Assembly (NCBI GenBank): GCA_949316235.1 | Contig: OX438747.1 | Coordinates: forward strand, 26,354,618-26,418,617 | Length of the DNA stretch: 64,000 nucleotides | Reading direction: 5' to 3' | Origin: Oegoconia quadripuncta | Lineage: Eukaryota; Arthropoda; Insecta; Lepidoptera; Autostichidae | Part shown: piece after piece, positions 41,758 through 51,435 of the stretch | Position numbering within the stretch: the first letter of the stretch is position 1 | How the letters are laid out: each line of letters begins with the position of its first letter | The notes under the pieces: generated by a model | The model's database searches: none | What the model was told of the DNA's origin: nothing | The model's input: the letters and a program-made list of their open reading frames with translations, nothing else | Translations under genes and position numbers: made by a program

Positions 41758-44153
41758 ATGGCGTCAACGTCTACGCAAAACGTGAAAGTGCATGAAGAGG
41801 ATATCGATAATGATTTACTTATTGAAGAAGTTGAAAAAAGAGCAGCAATTTACGATAAAAAGCTGAAAGAGTATTCAGATTCAAATTTGAAAATTAAAGC
41901 ATGGGATGAAATCAGTCGTATAATATTTTCTACAGTTTGAGGTACGTTGTCGTCACAAGAAAAAACTGAAGCTGGTGAGTATCTTTTTATTTTTAGTATT
42001 TGTAGCTAAAACAACAGTTGTACAAAAAAGTGAAATTCAGATTTTGTCATATTGTCATGACACAGCCCCTTGTGGTGAAGTAAAGTAATTCGCAAAATAA
42101 TTACGTATATTTGCTGCTGATATGGTTCTGTCTGATGGATTTGTTGCAATACCTTTTAATGGACAATCGTAAACAGTGTCAGTAAATTGAATGCCATCTC
42201 TGCACCGTACAAAATTATGTAAAATACAACATGTTTTTACTATTATATCAGCAAAATCAAGACTGACGTCAAGGGGCCTGTGCAAAATTCGCCATTTGTT
42301 ACAAAGTATACCAAAAGTGCATTCAACCATGCGTCGTGCCCTAGTGTGGCGATAGTTGTAAATTTTTTTCACAGTAGACAATGATTTTCTTGCATATGGT
42401 CGCAAAATATGCCTCGACAAGCCAAATGCCTCATCAGCGACCAAACAAAATGGCATTTTTTTTCCATTTTCATCATATGGCAAATTACGATCATCTGGTA
42501 TGCTCAATTGATTTTGCTGCAATCTTTTGCCCATGCCAGAATTCTGAAATACATTGGAGTCGCTTGCTGCTCCATTAGCACCAACATCTATGTATACAAA
42601 TTTATAATCTGCATCTACCCATGCCATGAGAACAGTAGAAAAGTACTTTTTGTAATTGAAACACTGCGAACCGGTGTTTTCCGGCTGAATTATTCTCACA
42701 TGTTTGCCATCAATTGCGCCAATTATGTTCGGAAAATTTGTCCGTTGATAAAACTGATTTGAAATAGTATACCAATCCTCTTCAGACCTTTCAGGCATGT
42801 ATAGTGTATGTAAATTCCAGATCGCGGAACATGTAGATTTTACAATTTCTCGTGCAGTGGTGGCACCTATCAAATATTCAAATAATATGCTGTAAAAACT
42901 GTTGCCGGTTGCAAGATATCTGAAACAAAAGAAAATTAAATACATAATACAAAATTAAAGTTAAAAATACATAAATTAAATAAATGACTGACTGTTTTAT
43001 ACTAGTTAAATATTTATTTTCAGGTAAACTTGTACAAAAACGATGGAAGAATTTAAGGGCTTGTTTTTCACGTGAGCTACGTGAGCAAAAATGTACTAAG
43101 TCTGGCCAGGCCGCTACAAAAAGAAGAAAGTACAAACATTTTGACCAACTTTTATTTCTTATCCCAAGCATGGATACCCGAGAAACCTCAGGAAATGCTG
43201 ATTCTGTAGAGGAAATTGCTTGCGAAGAAGATAGTCAGGATGCCAGTGTGGAAGTACTACAGCGAGAAGAATATTCCCGAAAGAAAAATAAGAATAAAAT
43301 ATGTTACGAAGAAAGGCTTCTAGAGATTTTAAACAACAAAAGAGTTGATGATAACAGGTTTATCGAGGCTATGAGAAATAACAAAAGTGACTGTAATGAC
43401 GATGACAAGGAAAAGCATTTTGCGCTGTCTTTGGTGCCGTTGTTAAAAGCAGTCCCGGAGGAGAATAAACTAGACGTACAGATCAAAATTTTACAAATTT
43501 TCCAGGAAGTTCAGAAACAAAACACTCAGCGCAATAATTATTCTCCTATGAATAGCCCATCCACAATTTATAGAGGTAGTCCTCAAAATTTCCAAATCAA
43601 GCCCAAATATTCTGTCTCTCTACCATCGCAAAGTCCCCAAGGCCCACTACACTTAGCAAGAAACACTCCACTGATTTTATCTCCTTCTCCTACATATATT
43701 CCATCTACAAGCCCTCAAAATATGCAAATCAAACCCAAATATTCTGTCTCTCTACCATCGCAAAGTCCCCAAGGCCCACTACACTTAGCAAGAAACACTC
43801 CACTGATTTTATCTCCTTCTCCTACATATATTCCATCTACAAGCCCTCAAAATATGCAAATCAAACCCAAATATTCTGTCTCTCTACCATCGCAAAGTCC
43901 CCAAGGCCCACTACACTTAGCAAGAAACACTCCACTGATTTTATCTCCTTCTCCTACATATATTCCATCTACAAGCCCTCAAAATATACAAATCAAACCC
44001 AAATATTCTGTCTCTCTTCCATCGCACATTCCACAAAATCCGCTCCACTTAGCAAGAAACACTCAACTTGTTTTATCTCCTTCTACTCATACATCTACAA
44101 GTTCCCAAAATTTGCTACCCTCTGCACACACTCAACCGAATTCATCTTCATAA
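41758..44153 (+). pseudogene. Harbinger MADF-domain DNA-binding protein, two exons, with an internal stop
   Basis: Exon 1 (41758-41974) starts MASTSTQNVKVHEEDI and holds the first part of a MADF domain (LIEEVEKRAAIYDKKLKEYS, then KAWDEISRIIF). Donor CTG|GTGAGT at 41975 and acceptor TTTTCAG at 43023 join it in phase to exon 2 (43024-44153), which continues KLVQKRWKNLRACFSRELRE, a typical MADF second half. An in-frame TGA at 41938-41940 interrupts exon 1. The rest of exon 2 is acidic, then Ser/Pro-rich with four 44-residue tandem repeats. MADF partners help the Harbinger transposase bind DNA and enter the nucleus. Exon 2 of the transposase lies in the intron on the other strand. Confidence 0.8.
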
Positions 44154-44705
44154 TCATCGCCTCCTAAGCAAGACCCGAAAAACTCCTCAGCCGCCTCATC
44201 GTCATCAATTCAAACCTATATTACAGAGTTTACAGAAGATTCCGAATTGTATGCCATCTGCCAGGAGTACAATATCAACCAACATGAAGAATAATTAAAG
44301 AATATTACATTTCAATTACTTTTTTGATTTTTGATTATAGTTAAAAACTACTTACTTTAATTTGTATAACATTTTTGTATTTTCATTAAAATAAACAATT
44401 TAAAATTACATAATATTCTAATTACTTATATTTACCTCAAAGTAACAGCGAGTCTTTCTTCAGCCGGAACAGACAATCTCATGTTTGTATTTTCGTATGT
44501 CAACGCAGGTCCTAAATTGCGAAGTAATTCATCAAAACTTCTAACAATCATTCGAAAATACCCAAAAAATTTCTTTGGATGTTCCCGAAGTTTATGAAAT
44601 ATGGTGTAGAACTTTCCATTTATTAACAAAGGGGGTGTACCCAGTATTCTTTTCGCTTTTTTTCCTTATAAGCTCACAGATGACGACCGTCTCTTCGAAA
44701 TCCAT
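42055..44705 (-). pseudogene. Harbinger transposase (DDE_Tnp_4), two exons, exon 1 frameshifted
   Basis: Exon 1 runs 44705 down to 44436, ending LSVPAEERLAVTLR before donor GTAAATATA. Exon 2 runs 42919 down to 42055 and starts YLATGNSFYSILFEYLIGAT. The exon join LR|YLATG is the usual family motif. Catalytic residues are visible: IGAIDGKHV (first Asp), GANGAASDSNVF (second Asp) and RARRMVECTFG (Glu). The expected HPKKFFGYFRMIVRSFDELL block is in exon 1. The frame from the ATG at 44705 and the frame of that block differ by one base, with the switch inside a C-run at about 44630-44637, so this copy is frameshifted unless the run is a sequencing error. Confidence 0.88.
43572..44100 (+). repeat. 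132-bp coding tandem repeat in the MADF protein
   Basis: Four units spaced exactly 132 bp (starting CCCAAATATTCTGTC at 43602, 43734, 43866, 43998) encode IKPKYSVSLPSQSPQGPLHL then ARNTPLILSPSPTYIPSTSP. Units 2 and 3 are nearly identical; unit 4 is diverged. Confidence 0.93.
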
Positions 44706-44833
44706 TTCGACAAATGAAGCTTTAAAAAAAAAAATTGTTTTCGTGAGCGCACCTCGCTTTGGAGGCGTGACGTGACAGCGACAAAAACTTTTTTGTCATG
44801 CTGACAAAAGTCACCGGTGCGCGCTAGCTCTTA

Positions 44834-44976
44834 TAAATGTCACTTGTCACTGCTCTCTGTCTGTAACAATCTCTATGGTCTGTACAAGATACATAATACA
44901 TTCATTTAACAATTTCCAAGAGTATTCTTTTATACCAAGCTGGTCGTGCATGCTCTCCATCATCAGTATCGTCATA
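44834..44976 (+). repeat. Copia 5' LTR, second part
   Basis: TAAATGTCACTTGTCACTGC to CAGTATCGTCATA matches 49151-49293 base for base. The primer-binding site GGTTATGTGCCCAG follows at 44977. Confidence 0.92.
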
Positions 44977-45004
44977 GGTTATGTGCCCAGCGCCTTATAC
45001 TGCA

Positions 45005-46141
45005 ATGGACAGCAGCAATATAGTCGCTGGTACAGCGGCGGCGTCGGGAAGTCTTAGGCTGGAAGGTGCCAGCAACTGGAGCATATGGAAATTCCAGGTC
45101 CGTGTCATTTTAAACAGCTTGGGTCTGTGGGAAATTGTGAATGGTACGAGCGAAAAGCCCGAGGATGTGGCGAAAGTTATAGAATGGTCACGTTTAGACG
45201 CATAAGCACAGTCGACTTTAGTGACTAGATTGTCAGAAAATGTTATTTTACATGTCGTGAACTGCAACACCAGTGCCGAGATATGGTCTAAACTGCTCAG
45301 TATTTATGAACTGAAGTCGTCAAGCAGTTTACATTTAGTACAACAAAAATTTTTTTCATATAATTATGTTACGGGCATGACAATGAGTGAGCATATTTCT
45401 AAACTACAGGACTTATCCAGTAAAATGTCAGAATTGGGACAGAAAATTGACGATAAGATGTTGGTCACAAAAATATTAATGTCCCTCCCTGAGGATTACA
45501 AACATTTTATAAGTGCCTGGGAGTCAGTGGATGACAGTAGGCAGAACATCAATGATTTGACTGCCAGGTTGTTGATGGAGGAGGAAAGGTTAAATGTCAG
45601 AGAATCTGAAAACTCCTCTGCACTGGCAGCAAGGTCAGGTGCTATAAAGAAAAATATTAAATGCAATAAGTGTGGGGTTGTCGGGCACTATGCCAATAAA
45701 TGTTTCTCGAATAATCAAGCAGGCCCCAATACCAAGCCGGGAAAGCCAGTGTGCCATTATTGTAAAAAACCAGGGCATTACATTCGAGAATGTCGCCATA
45801 GATTAAAAAAGGAGCAACTACATAACAATAATGCCTTTTTGGTAAGTGCAATGTATGGGCAAAATATATACCAGAATGATAATTGGTTTATGGACAGTGG
45901 TGCTTCTGAGCACATGACTAACAACAGAAACCTATTTGAGACTTATTATACCATGTCGGAACCTAGAATGATAATTATTGGTGATGGATCTACTATCACA
46001 GCCGTTGGATTTGGGCAAATAAAGTTAGAGGCTTACAATGGCCATGAGTGGATTACTACCACATTACACAAGGTACTTCACGTTCCTAACATCAGTGTTT
46101 GTTTTCTGTGTCAAGTGCCTTGGGCAAAGGTTATTTGCTGA
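45005..46141 (+). pseudogene. Copia gag and protease region (broken)
   Basis: From the ATG at 45005 the frame encodes a copia capsid (ASNWSIWKFQVRVILNSLGL) and meets a TAA at 45203-45205, after which the same frame continues (HISKLQDLSSKMSEL, LMSLPEDYKHFISAWES). Two zinc knuckles follow, CNKCGVVGHYANKC and CHYCKKPGHYIREC, then the protease active site WFMDSGASEHMT. The frame is lost at about 46100. The protein would package element RNA; this copy is interrupted. Confidence 0.85.
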
Positions 46142-49024
46142 AGTCGGATGAGAGTAAATGTAATTTTTTAAATAAAAATGGAAATGTGGCAGCCATTGCT
46201 GAAAAGAAGAATAAGATGTATACAATGATGTTCAGAATGCCAGCTGCTACTGCTCATATAGGGCAGTCTAGGCTTACTCTGTTGGATTGGCACACTAGGT
46301 TAGGCCATCAAAATTTTGAATTTGTGAAAAATATTTTAAGGAAGCAGTGCATTGAGTATGAACCAAGCGTAAATGAGTGTGTGGATTGCCGCAAAGGTAA
46401 ACAACATATGCTACCTTTTGGCAGAAGCATAACCAAGACGACAAGGGCCTGTCAAATGGTACATGCAGATCTGTGCGGCCCAATGGAGGAAAAATCATTG
46501 GGCGGTGCTAAATAAATACTACTTGCTCGTTAAGGATGACTATACACATTACAGAGCTGTGTATTTTATAAAAGAGAAGGGTGAAGTGTATGAAAAAATG
46601 AAGCATTTCATAACCTTTTCGAAAAAGGAGACTGGTAAAGATATTGATGTACTGAGAACTGACCAAGGAACTGAGTTTTTCAAACTGAAGAAGCTATTCG
46701 ATGAACTTGGGATAATACATGAAACATCAGTAAGTTACACTCCACAACAAAACGGGAAAATTGAACGGGAAATGAGAACTGTAACCGAAGCTGCACGTAC
46801 TATGTTACAAGCGAAGTCCTTACCAAAATCCTTTTGGGCTGAAGCCGTAAACACTGCAGTGTACATCTTAAATCGTTCTGGTACGAGTACAGTACCAGGT
46901 AAAACACCATATGAGTTGTGGTTTGGTAAGGAATATGACATAACCCAATTGAAAGTGTTTGGTAGTGAAGTGTATGCCCATGTGCCTACACAAACACGTA
47001 AGAAATGGGATCCAAAAGGTGAACATGGACTATTTATGGGTTATGGTGAGAATACCAAGGGATATCGGGTATATTTGACTGAAAAACGGGTGGTGTCCAT
47101 AAAGAGAGATGTTATATTTATTAAAGGAGAAACCAGACGAACGGAGAAACAGGTACAAAAAGTAAGTCCAGATATTCCTGAAACTTGCGTAGAAATACAA
47201 GAACCTGAGAGTGTCACACAGAAGGAAGGTCAAGAACAGGTGGACACAGTGACTGTAGATATGATTTCAAATAATAGAGAAGTGGAACATCAATCAGGGC
47301 AAGAAGAGTTAGAACATTCTGTGGAGGAACAGTCACTGGATGAACATAGTGATCTGAGGGAATCAGGAAATATTGAACCAGTAGAATTAGAAAACACTTC
47401 AGAAAGAAGTAAGAGAAACAAGAAAACACCTGAATGGTGGAAAGATTATGAATTTGATCTCATTGCAAAGGAACCAACAAACTATAAAGAAGCTATGGCG
47501 AGTACAGAAGCTGAAAAGTGGGCTGAAGCTATTGAAAAGGAGTTACAAGGATTGGAGAAAAATAATACATGGACAGAGACCACACTACCAATGGGTAAGA
47601 AAGCCATTAGTAGCAAATGGGTGTTTAAAAAGAAAAAAGATGAGTCAGGTATAATTAAATATAAGTGTAGACTAGTAGCTAGGGGTTTCGAGCAAAAAAA
47701 GCAATTTGATCTGAATGAACTGTATGCTCCCGTGGCTAAGTTATCTACACTTAGAGTTTTTATTGATGTAGCTACTAAACTAAACTTACCAATTTATCAA
47801 ATGGATATATGTAGCGCATTTTTGAACGGCGATATTAATGAAGAAGTATATATGCAATTACCTAAAGACTTTCAAAATAGTAATGATAAAAATAATGTTT
47901 ATAAGCTTAATAATTTATGGGTTGAAAAAATCCCCAAGTATTGGAACGAAAAGTTTGATAGTGTGATTAAGAAAGAGGGATTTGTTCAATCAAGTAATGA
48001 TTTTTGTCTGTATACAAATTGTTCTGATAAATGTAAGTTGTACATGTTACTTTATGTCGATGACATACTTTTGTTTGGGACTGATAGCAAAGAAATTAAT
48101 AGAATCAAACAAGTACTATCAGATAACTTTGAACTAAAGGATATGGGGCTTGTTTCAGAATACTTGGGAATTAATATCCAACAAAATTTAAAACAAGGGT
48201 TTACCGTAATTAATCAAACTGCTTATTTGAACAATGTCTTAGATAGTTTTGGTATGAAAAATTGTAGCCCAGCTGATACACCAATTGATGCCAACTTTAA
48301 TTTCGAGTTGCTAAAGCGGGATAGATCTGAGAGTCAAGAAATTGAGACAAAATGTAGAAAACTGATAGGCAGCCTTATGTATGCTGCGTTAGGAACAAGA
48401 CCAGACCTGTGTGCCACAGTTTGTATACTTAGTAGATATCAGCATTGTGCAGGTAAATTGTTATATAATATGTTGTTGCAAATATTAAGATATGTTAAGG
48501 CTACTTTGGATTTTTGTCTGGTGTATAGGAGTGATGCTGCGACGGAGCTTTTAGAGTCTTTTGTTGATGCTGACTGGGGAGGGGACATACTTGATAGAAA
48601 GTCTACTACAGGATATGTTTTCCGAGTATTTGGATGTCCAGTCTTATGGGGTTCTAAATAACAAAGCTCTGTAGCAATATCATCCACAGAGTCGGAGTAT
48701 TTGGCTATCAGTATGGCAGTAACTGAAGCATGTTGGTTGAGAAAATTAGTTTTTGATTTTAAATTGGATTTACAACTGAATGCTTTTGTGTTATATGAAG
48801 ATAATCAGTCAGCCATACAGGTTGCCCAATATCCTGAAAACAATAGAAGATTGAAGCATTTGAATATTAGGCACTTTTTCATCAAGAAAAAGATTGATGA
48901 AAAGGTGATTATCCTGAAATATGTATCTACACATGATCAATTAGCTGATTTATTTACAAAAACTTTGGGTAAACAACAGTTTACTAAATTTAGAAATATG
49001 TTGTTATCAGTGCCTAAGAAATGA
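46099..49024 (+). pseudogene. Copia integrase, reverse transcriptase and RNase H (broken)
   Basis: The frame at 46099-46515 holds the integrase zinc-binding region (LDWHTRLGHQ, ECVDCRKGKQ) and HADLCGPM (first catalytic Asp). A frame change near 46500 leads to 46463-48661: RTDQGTEF (second Asp), NGKIEREMRT (Glu), reverse transcriptase with SSKWVFKKKKDESG, YQMDICSAFLNGD and LLYVDDILLF (active site), and RNase H with DADWGGD. In the stretch around 47900-47940 the usual YGLKQ motif is replaced (LWVEKIPKYW), suggesting compensating indels. A TAA at 48659-48661 interrupts RNase H, which continues SSTESEYLAISMAV and VLYEDNQSAIQV to 49024. Confidence 0.88.
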
Positions 49025-49098
49025 ATATGTAATTTAATTTTGTTTGCTTTAAAAAAAATGGGTTTGTTAAATGTTAACTTCATTCTATTGGGGAGGGG

Positions 49099-49293
49099 TG
49101 TTAAAACAATAGAATTGTGTATCGTTAATCTGTGGTTGTTGCCGCCTTTATAAATGTCACTTGTCACTGCTCTCTGTCTGTAACAATCTCTATGGTCTGT
49201 ACAAGATACATAATACATTCATTTAACAATTTCCAAGAGTATTCTTTTATACCAAGCTGGTCGTGCATGCTCTCCATCATCAGTATCGTCATA
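49099..49293 (+). repeat. Copia 3' LTR
   Basis: 195 bp, TGTTAAAACAATAG to CAGTATCGTCATA, preceded by GGGGAGGGG and followed by the duplication CTAGT. Confidence 0.93.
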
Positions 49294-49790
49294 CTAGTGA
49301 AGGACATGTTTGTGATAGTTATTAGAAGCTTAAACATAAAAAGAAAAATTGTTACAACTAGGAAACCTCACTGATGTTAATGTGCAAGCAGATTTGCCAA
49401 AAATATGTAACTATCACAAGAAAGGTCCAAAAATCTACAGAGCGATTACACAATTCAAATACAGGCAATATCCAAAAACTCGCATCAGAACAGAAGAATG
49501 TCATCTACACAAAGAATTACAGAAGTCAACGATCATCTTCAAGAAGTTCAACTCCATATAGGAACAAGAATAACTACCGGCAGTACAATAATTCTTTTTC
49601 AGGTAATTTCAGGCCCACAGCTCAAGCAGGAATAATTGTAACAAATGTGGACATCGCTACAAGTGTCCAGCCCTGGGAAAAACCTGTATCATTTGCAAGA
49701 AACACAACCATTTTGCAAAATGTTGCTTCTATGGAGATAAAAACAACACCAAACATGTAAGTCAAATACTAAGTCACAATATGTGGAGTC
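49294..49790 (+). pseudogene. Gypsy gag, 3' part with zinc knuckles
   Basis: Directly after the copia element the gypsy frame resumes (KDMFVIVIRSLNIK), shifts frame near 49345 to LLQLGNLTDVNVQADL, and in a third frame (about 49635-49730) gives CNKCGHRYKCPALGKTCIIC and KKHNHFAKCC, a gypsy-type pair of zinc knuckles. Several frame changes show long decay. Confidence 0.7.
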
Positions 49791-49965
49791 GATTATTTTA
49801 TTTTGTTTTTTTTTTTCTTAATTATTCTATGAGCGCCTAACCTCCTACAAATGTGCCAGCTGAAAATCAGCGCTGTGTCACAGAATTAATACATTCAGTA
49901 CTATATGGTACATTCAGTACTATATACTATATATACTATATAAATACTACATTCAGTACTATATA
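49791..49965 (+). other. AT-rich insert with TACTATATA repeats
   Basis: Bases 49895-49965 repeat ACATTCAGTACTATAT. No coding sequence. Confidence 0.5.
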
Positions 49966-50264
49966 AATCAAGACCCGGAGTCCGTAGTGAGCGGACGTGT
50001 TTATCGTTTTTTCCGCAGATTATATAGTAATAGTCGTTTAATAGTCAACCATACATGTAGTTATTTAGAGTGCGATCTCCTCCGCGCATCAATTGTTCTG
50101 CTCAACAATTCATCTCACTCTTGTAGTGTTGGCATCCCGTTCTCGCGCCGCTGGTTGTGGCCGCGAGCTGTCAAATAGTGGTGTCGTCACAAATCGTTCT
50201 ATTTCGCTGCGGCTGTGTCGATCTCTTTCTTCCACCGCTTAATCCCTCCGCGAGCTGTCAAACG

Positions 50265-51188
50265 ATGGATTCGGCCGCTTCATCGAACTCCGACATACCT
50301 AGCGATATACCTATTGATAACAACATAATAGGTGTCCGACGAGTTAAACGCAAGGGCAGGGAGGATGACACGGCGACTTTGCTCGAGAGATTTACAACTG
50401 ATATTTCAAATAAATTGACAACTATGAACATAGATCTCTGTAGCAGGGTCAACGGCATTCAAGAGGATATTAATAATGTCATTAAAAAAGATCTTGAGCG
50501 TATTAGATCAGACATCATGATGATAAATGCCAAGCAATCCGAACTCTCAACAGACATTACAGATTTGAAGGAAACCATGAATTTCCAGGGGAATGTACAA
50601 CAAGATCTCCAAAAACAAGTTGAGGATATTGCGACGAGCTCGAGGAGTAACACTGTGGAATGTACTTCCATGAAGCTGGAGATCGCCAAATTACAGTCCG
50701 AGCTAAATACCCACCAACAACGTGAACGAATGAATAATCTTGAAATCACGGGAATACCAGATAAAACTAATGAGAACCTTCATTCATACATCACAAATAT
50801 TGCTCAGTATGCCGGTGTAAACCTATTATTGCAGGATATTGATCACGTAGTTCGAATCCAGCCCCGTGTCAAGACTCCAGGACGCCCAAGAGTGATAATA
50901 GCAAAGCTTAAATCTAAAATGCTCCGAGACTCCATCCTCTCAGGTATTCGCTCTAAAAAGGGACTGACCACGTCTGATATTGCCATCCCTGGTGATGCTA
51001 AGAAATTATTCATAAATGAGCACTTGACTTTAACGAATAAAATGCTTTACAAAGAGACGAGAGATAAGGCAAAAATGAAACTGTATCAATACACGTGGAT
51101 TCGGGACGGGAAGATTTTTGTGCGTAAAAATGATACCTCACCTTCGATAATGATCAAAAATCCTGCCGATCTCAAAAAAATTAATTGA
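50265..51188 (+). CDS. LINE B ORF1 protein
   Basis: From the ATG at 50265 (MDSAASSNSD) the protein has 307 residues. The N-terminal 35 residues are Ser/Asp/Ile-rich, with no zinc finger, unlike ORF1 of LINE A. Residues about 40-165 are heptad-rich (likely coiled coil). The C-terminal part, with MNNLEITGIPDKTNENL, LFINEHLTLTNKMLYKETRD and YTWIRDGKIFVRKNDTSP, is the FP25-like domain shared with LINE A. ORF1 proteins bind LINE RNA and act in retrotransposition. An open frame extends upstream but without ATG, so 50265 is chosen. Confidence 0.78.
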   Translation: MDSAASSNSDIPSDIPIDNNIIGVRRVKRKGREDDTATLLERFTTDISNKLTTMNIDLCSRVNGIQEDINNVIKKDLERIRSDIMMINAKQSELSTDITDLKETMNFQGNVQQDLQKQVEDIATSSRSNTVECTSMKLEIAKLQSELNTHQQRERMNNLEITGIPDKTNENLHSYITNIAQYAGVNLLLQDIDHVVRIQPRVKTPGRPRVIIAKLKSKMLRDSILSGIRSKKGLTTSDIAIPGDAKKLFINEHLTLTNKMLYKETRDKAKMKLYQYTWIRDGKIFVRKNDTSPSIMIKNPADLKKIN

Positions 51189-51435
51189 CTCTTATGCTTA
51201 AGTGTAGTTCAGTTTGTGCTGTTTTTATTTAATATTAACAATATCTTATATATGCAACCTATACCTAGTAAGTATTCAAGGCTAAATTCGATTCGATCTT
51301 CTTTTAATAATATATCTTTAACATGTATGACAAACATTTACCACTATACTCTAACAATTACATGTAATCGTATTTACTTAAAACATATTATGTACACACT
51401 TAAAATTAATATATATTTATCATATTATTACGTGA

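Larger units (their letters stand above)
41494..44830 (-). mobile_element. PIF/Harbinger DNA transposon inserted in the copia 5' LTR
   Basis: The inverted ends begin GAGGTAGCGCGCACCGGTGA and (reverse complement of the right end) GAGCTAGCGCGCACCGGTGA, followed in both by CTTTTGTCA. TTA is duplicated at 41491-41493 and 44831-44833, as expected for Harbinger. Removing the element restores the uninterrupted LTR sequence seen at 49099. It carries the usual two genes: a DDE transposase (minus) and a MADF/Myb-like protein (plus), overlapping head-to-head. Confidence 0.95.
41442..49293 (+). mobile_element. Ty1/copia retrotransposon with 195-bp LTRs and CTAGT target duplication
   Basis: The 5' LTR is 41442-41493 plus 44834-44976 and the 3' LTR is 49099-49293; both total 195 bp and appear identical. 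CTAGT flanks the element (41437-41441 and 49294-49298). After the 5' LTR comes GGTTATGTGCCCAGC, similar to the internal initiator-tRNA-Met primer site of copia. Before the 3' LTR is the polypurine run GGGGAGGGG. It is inserted in gypsy gag. Confidence 0.92.

Noticed and set aside
43024..44153. Plus-strand frame beginning upstream at 42984 (MTDCFILVKYLFS)
   Set aside because: The first codons read the intron and acceptor; the family pattern and splice phase place the exon start at 43024.
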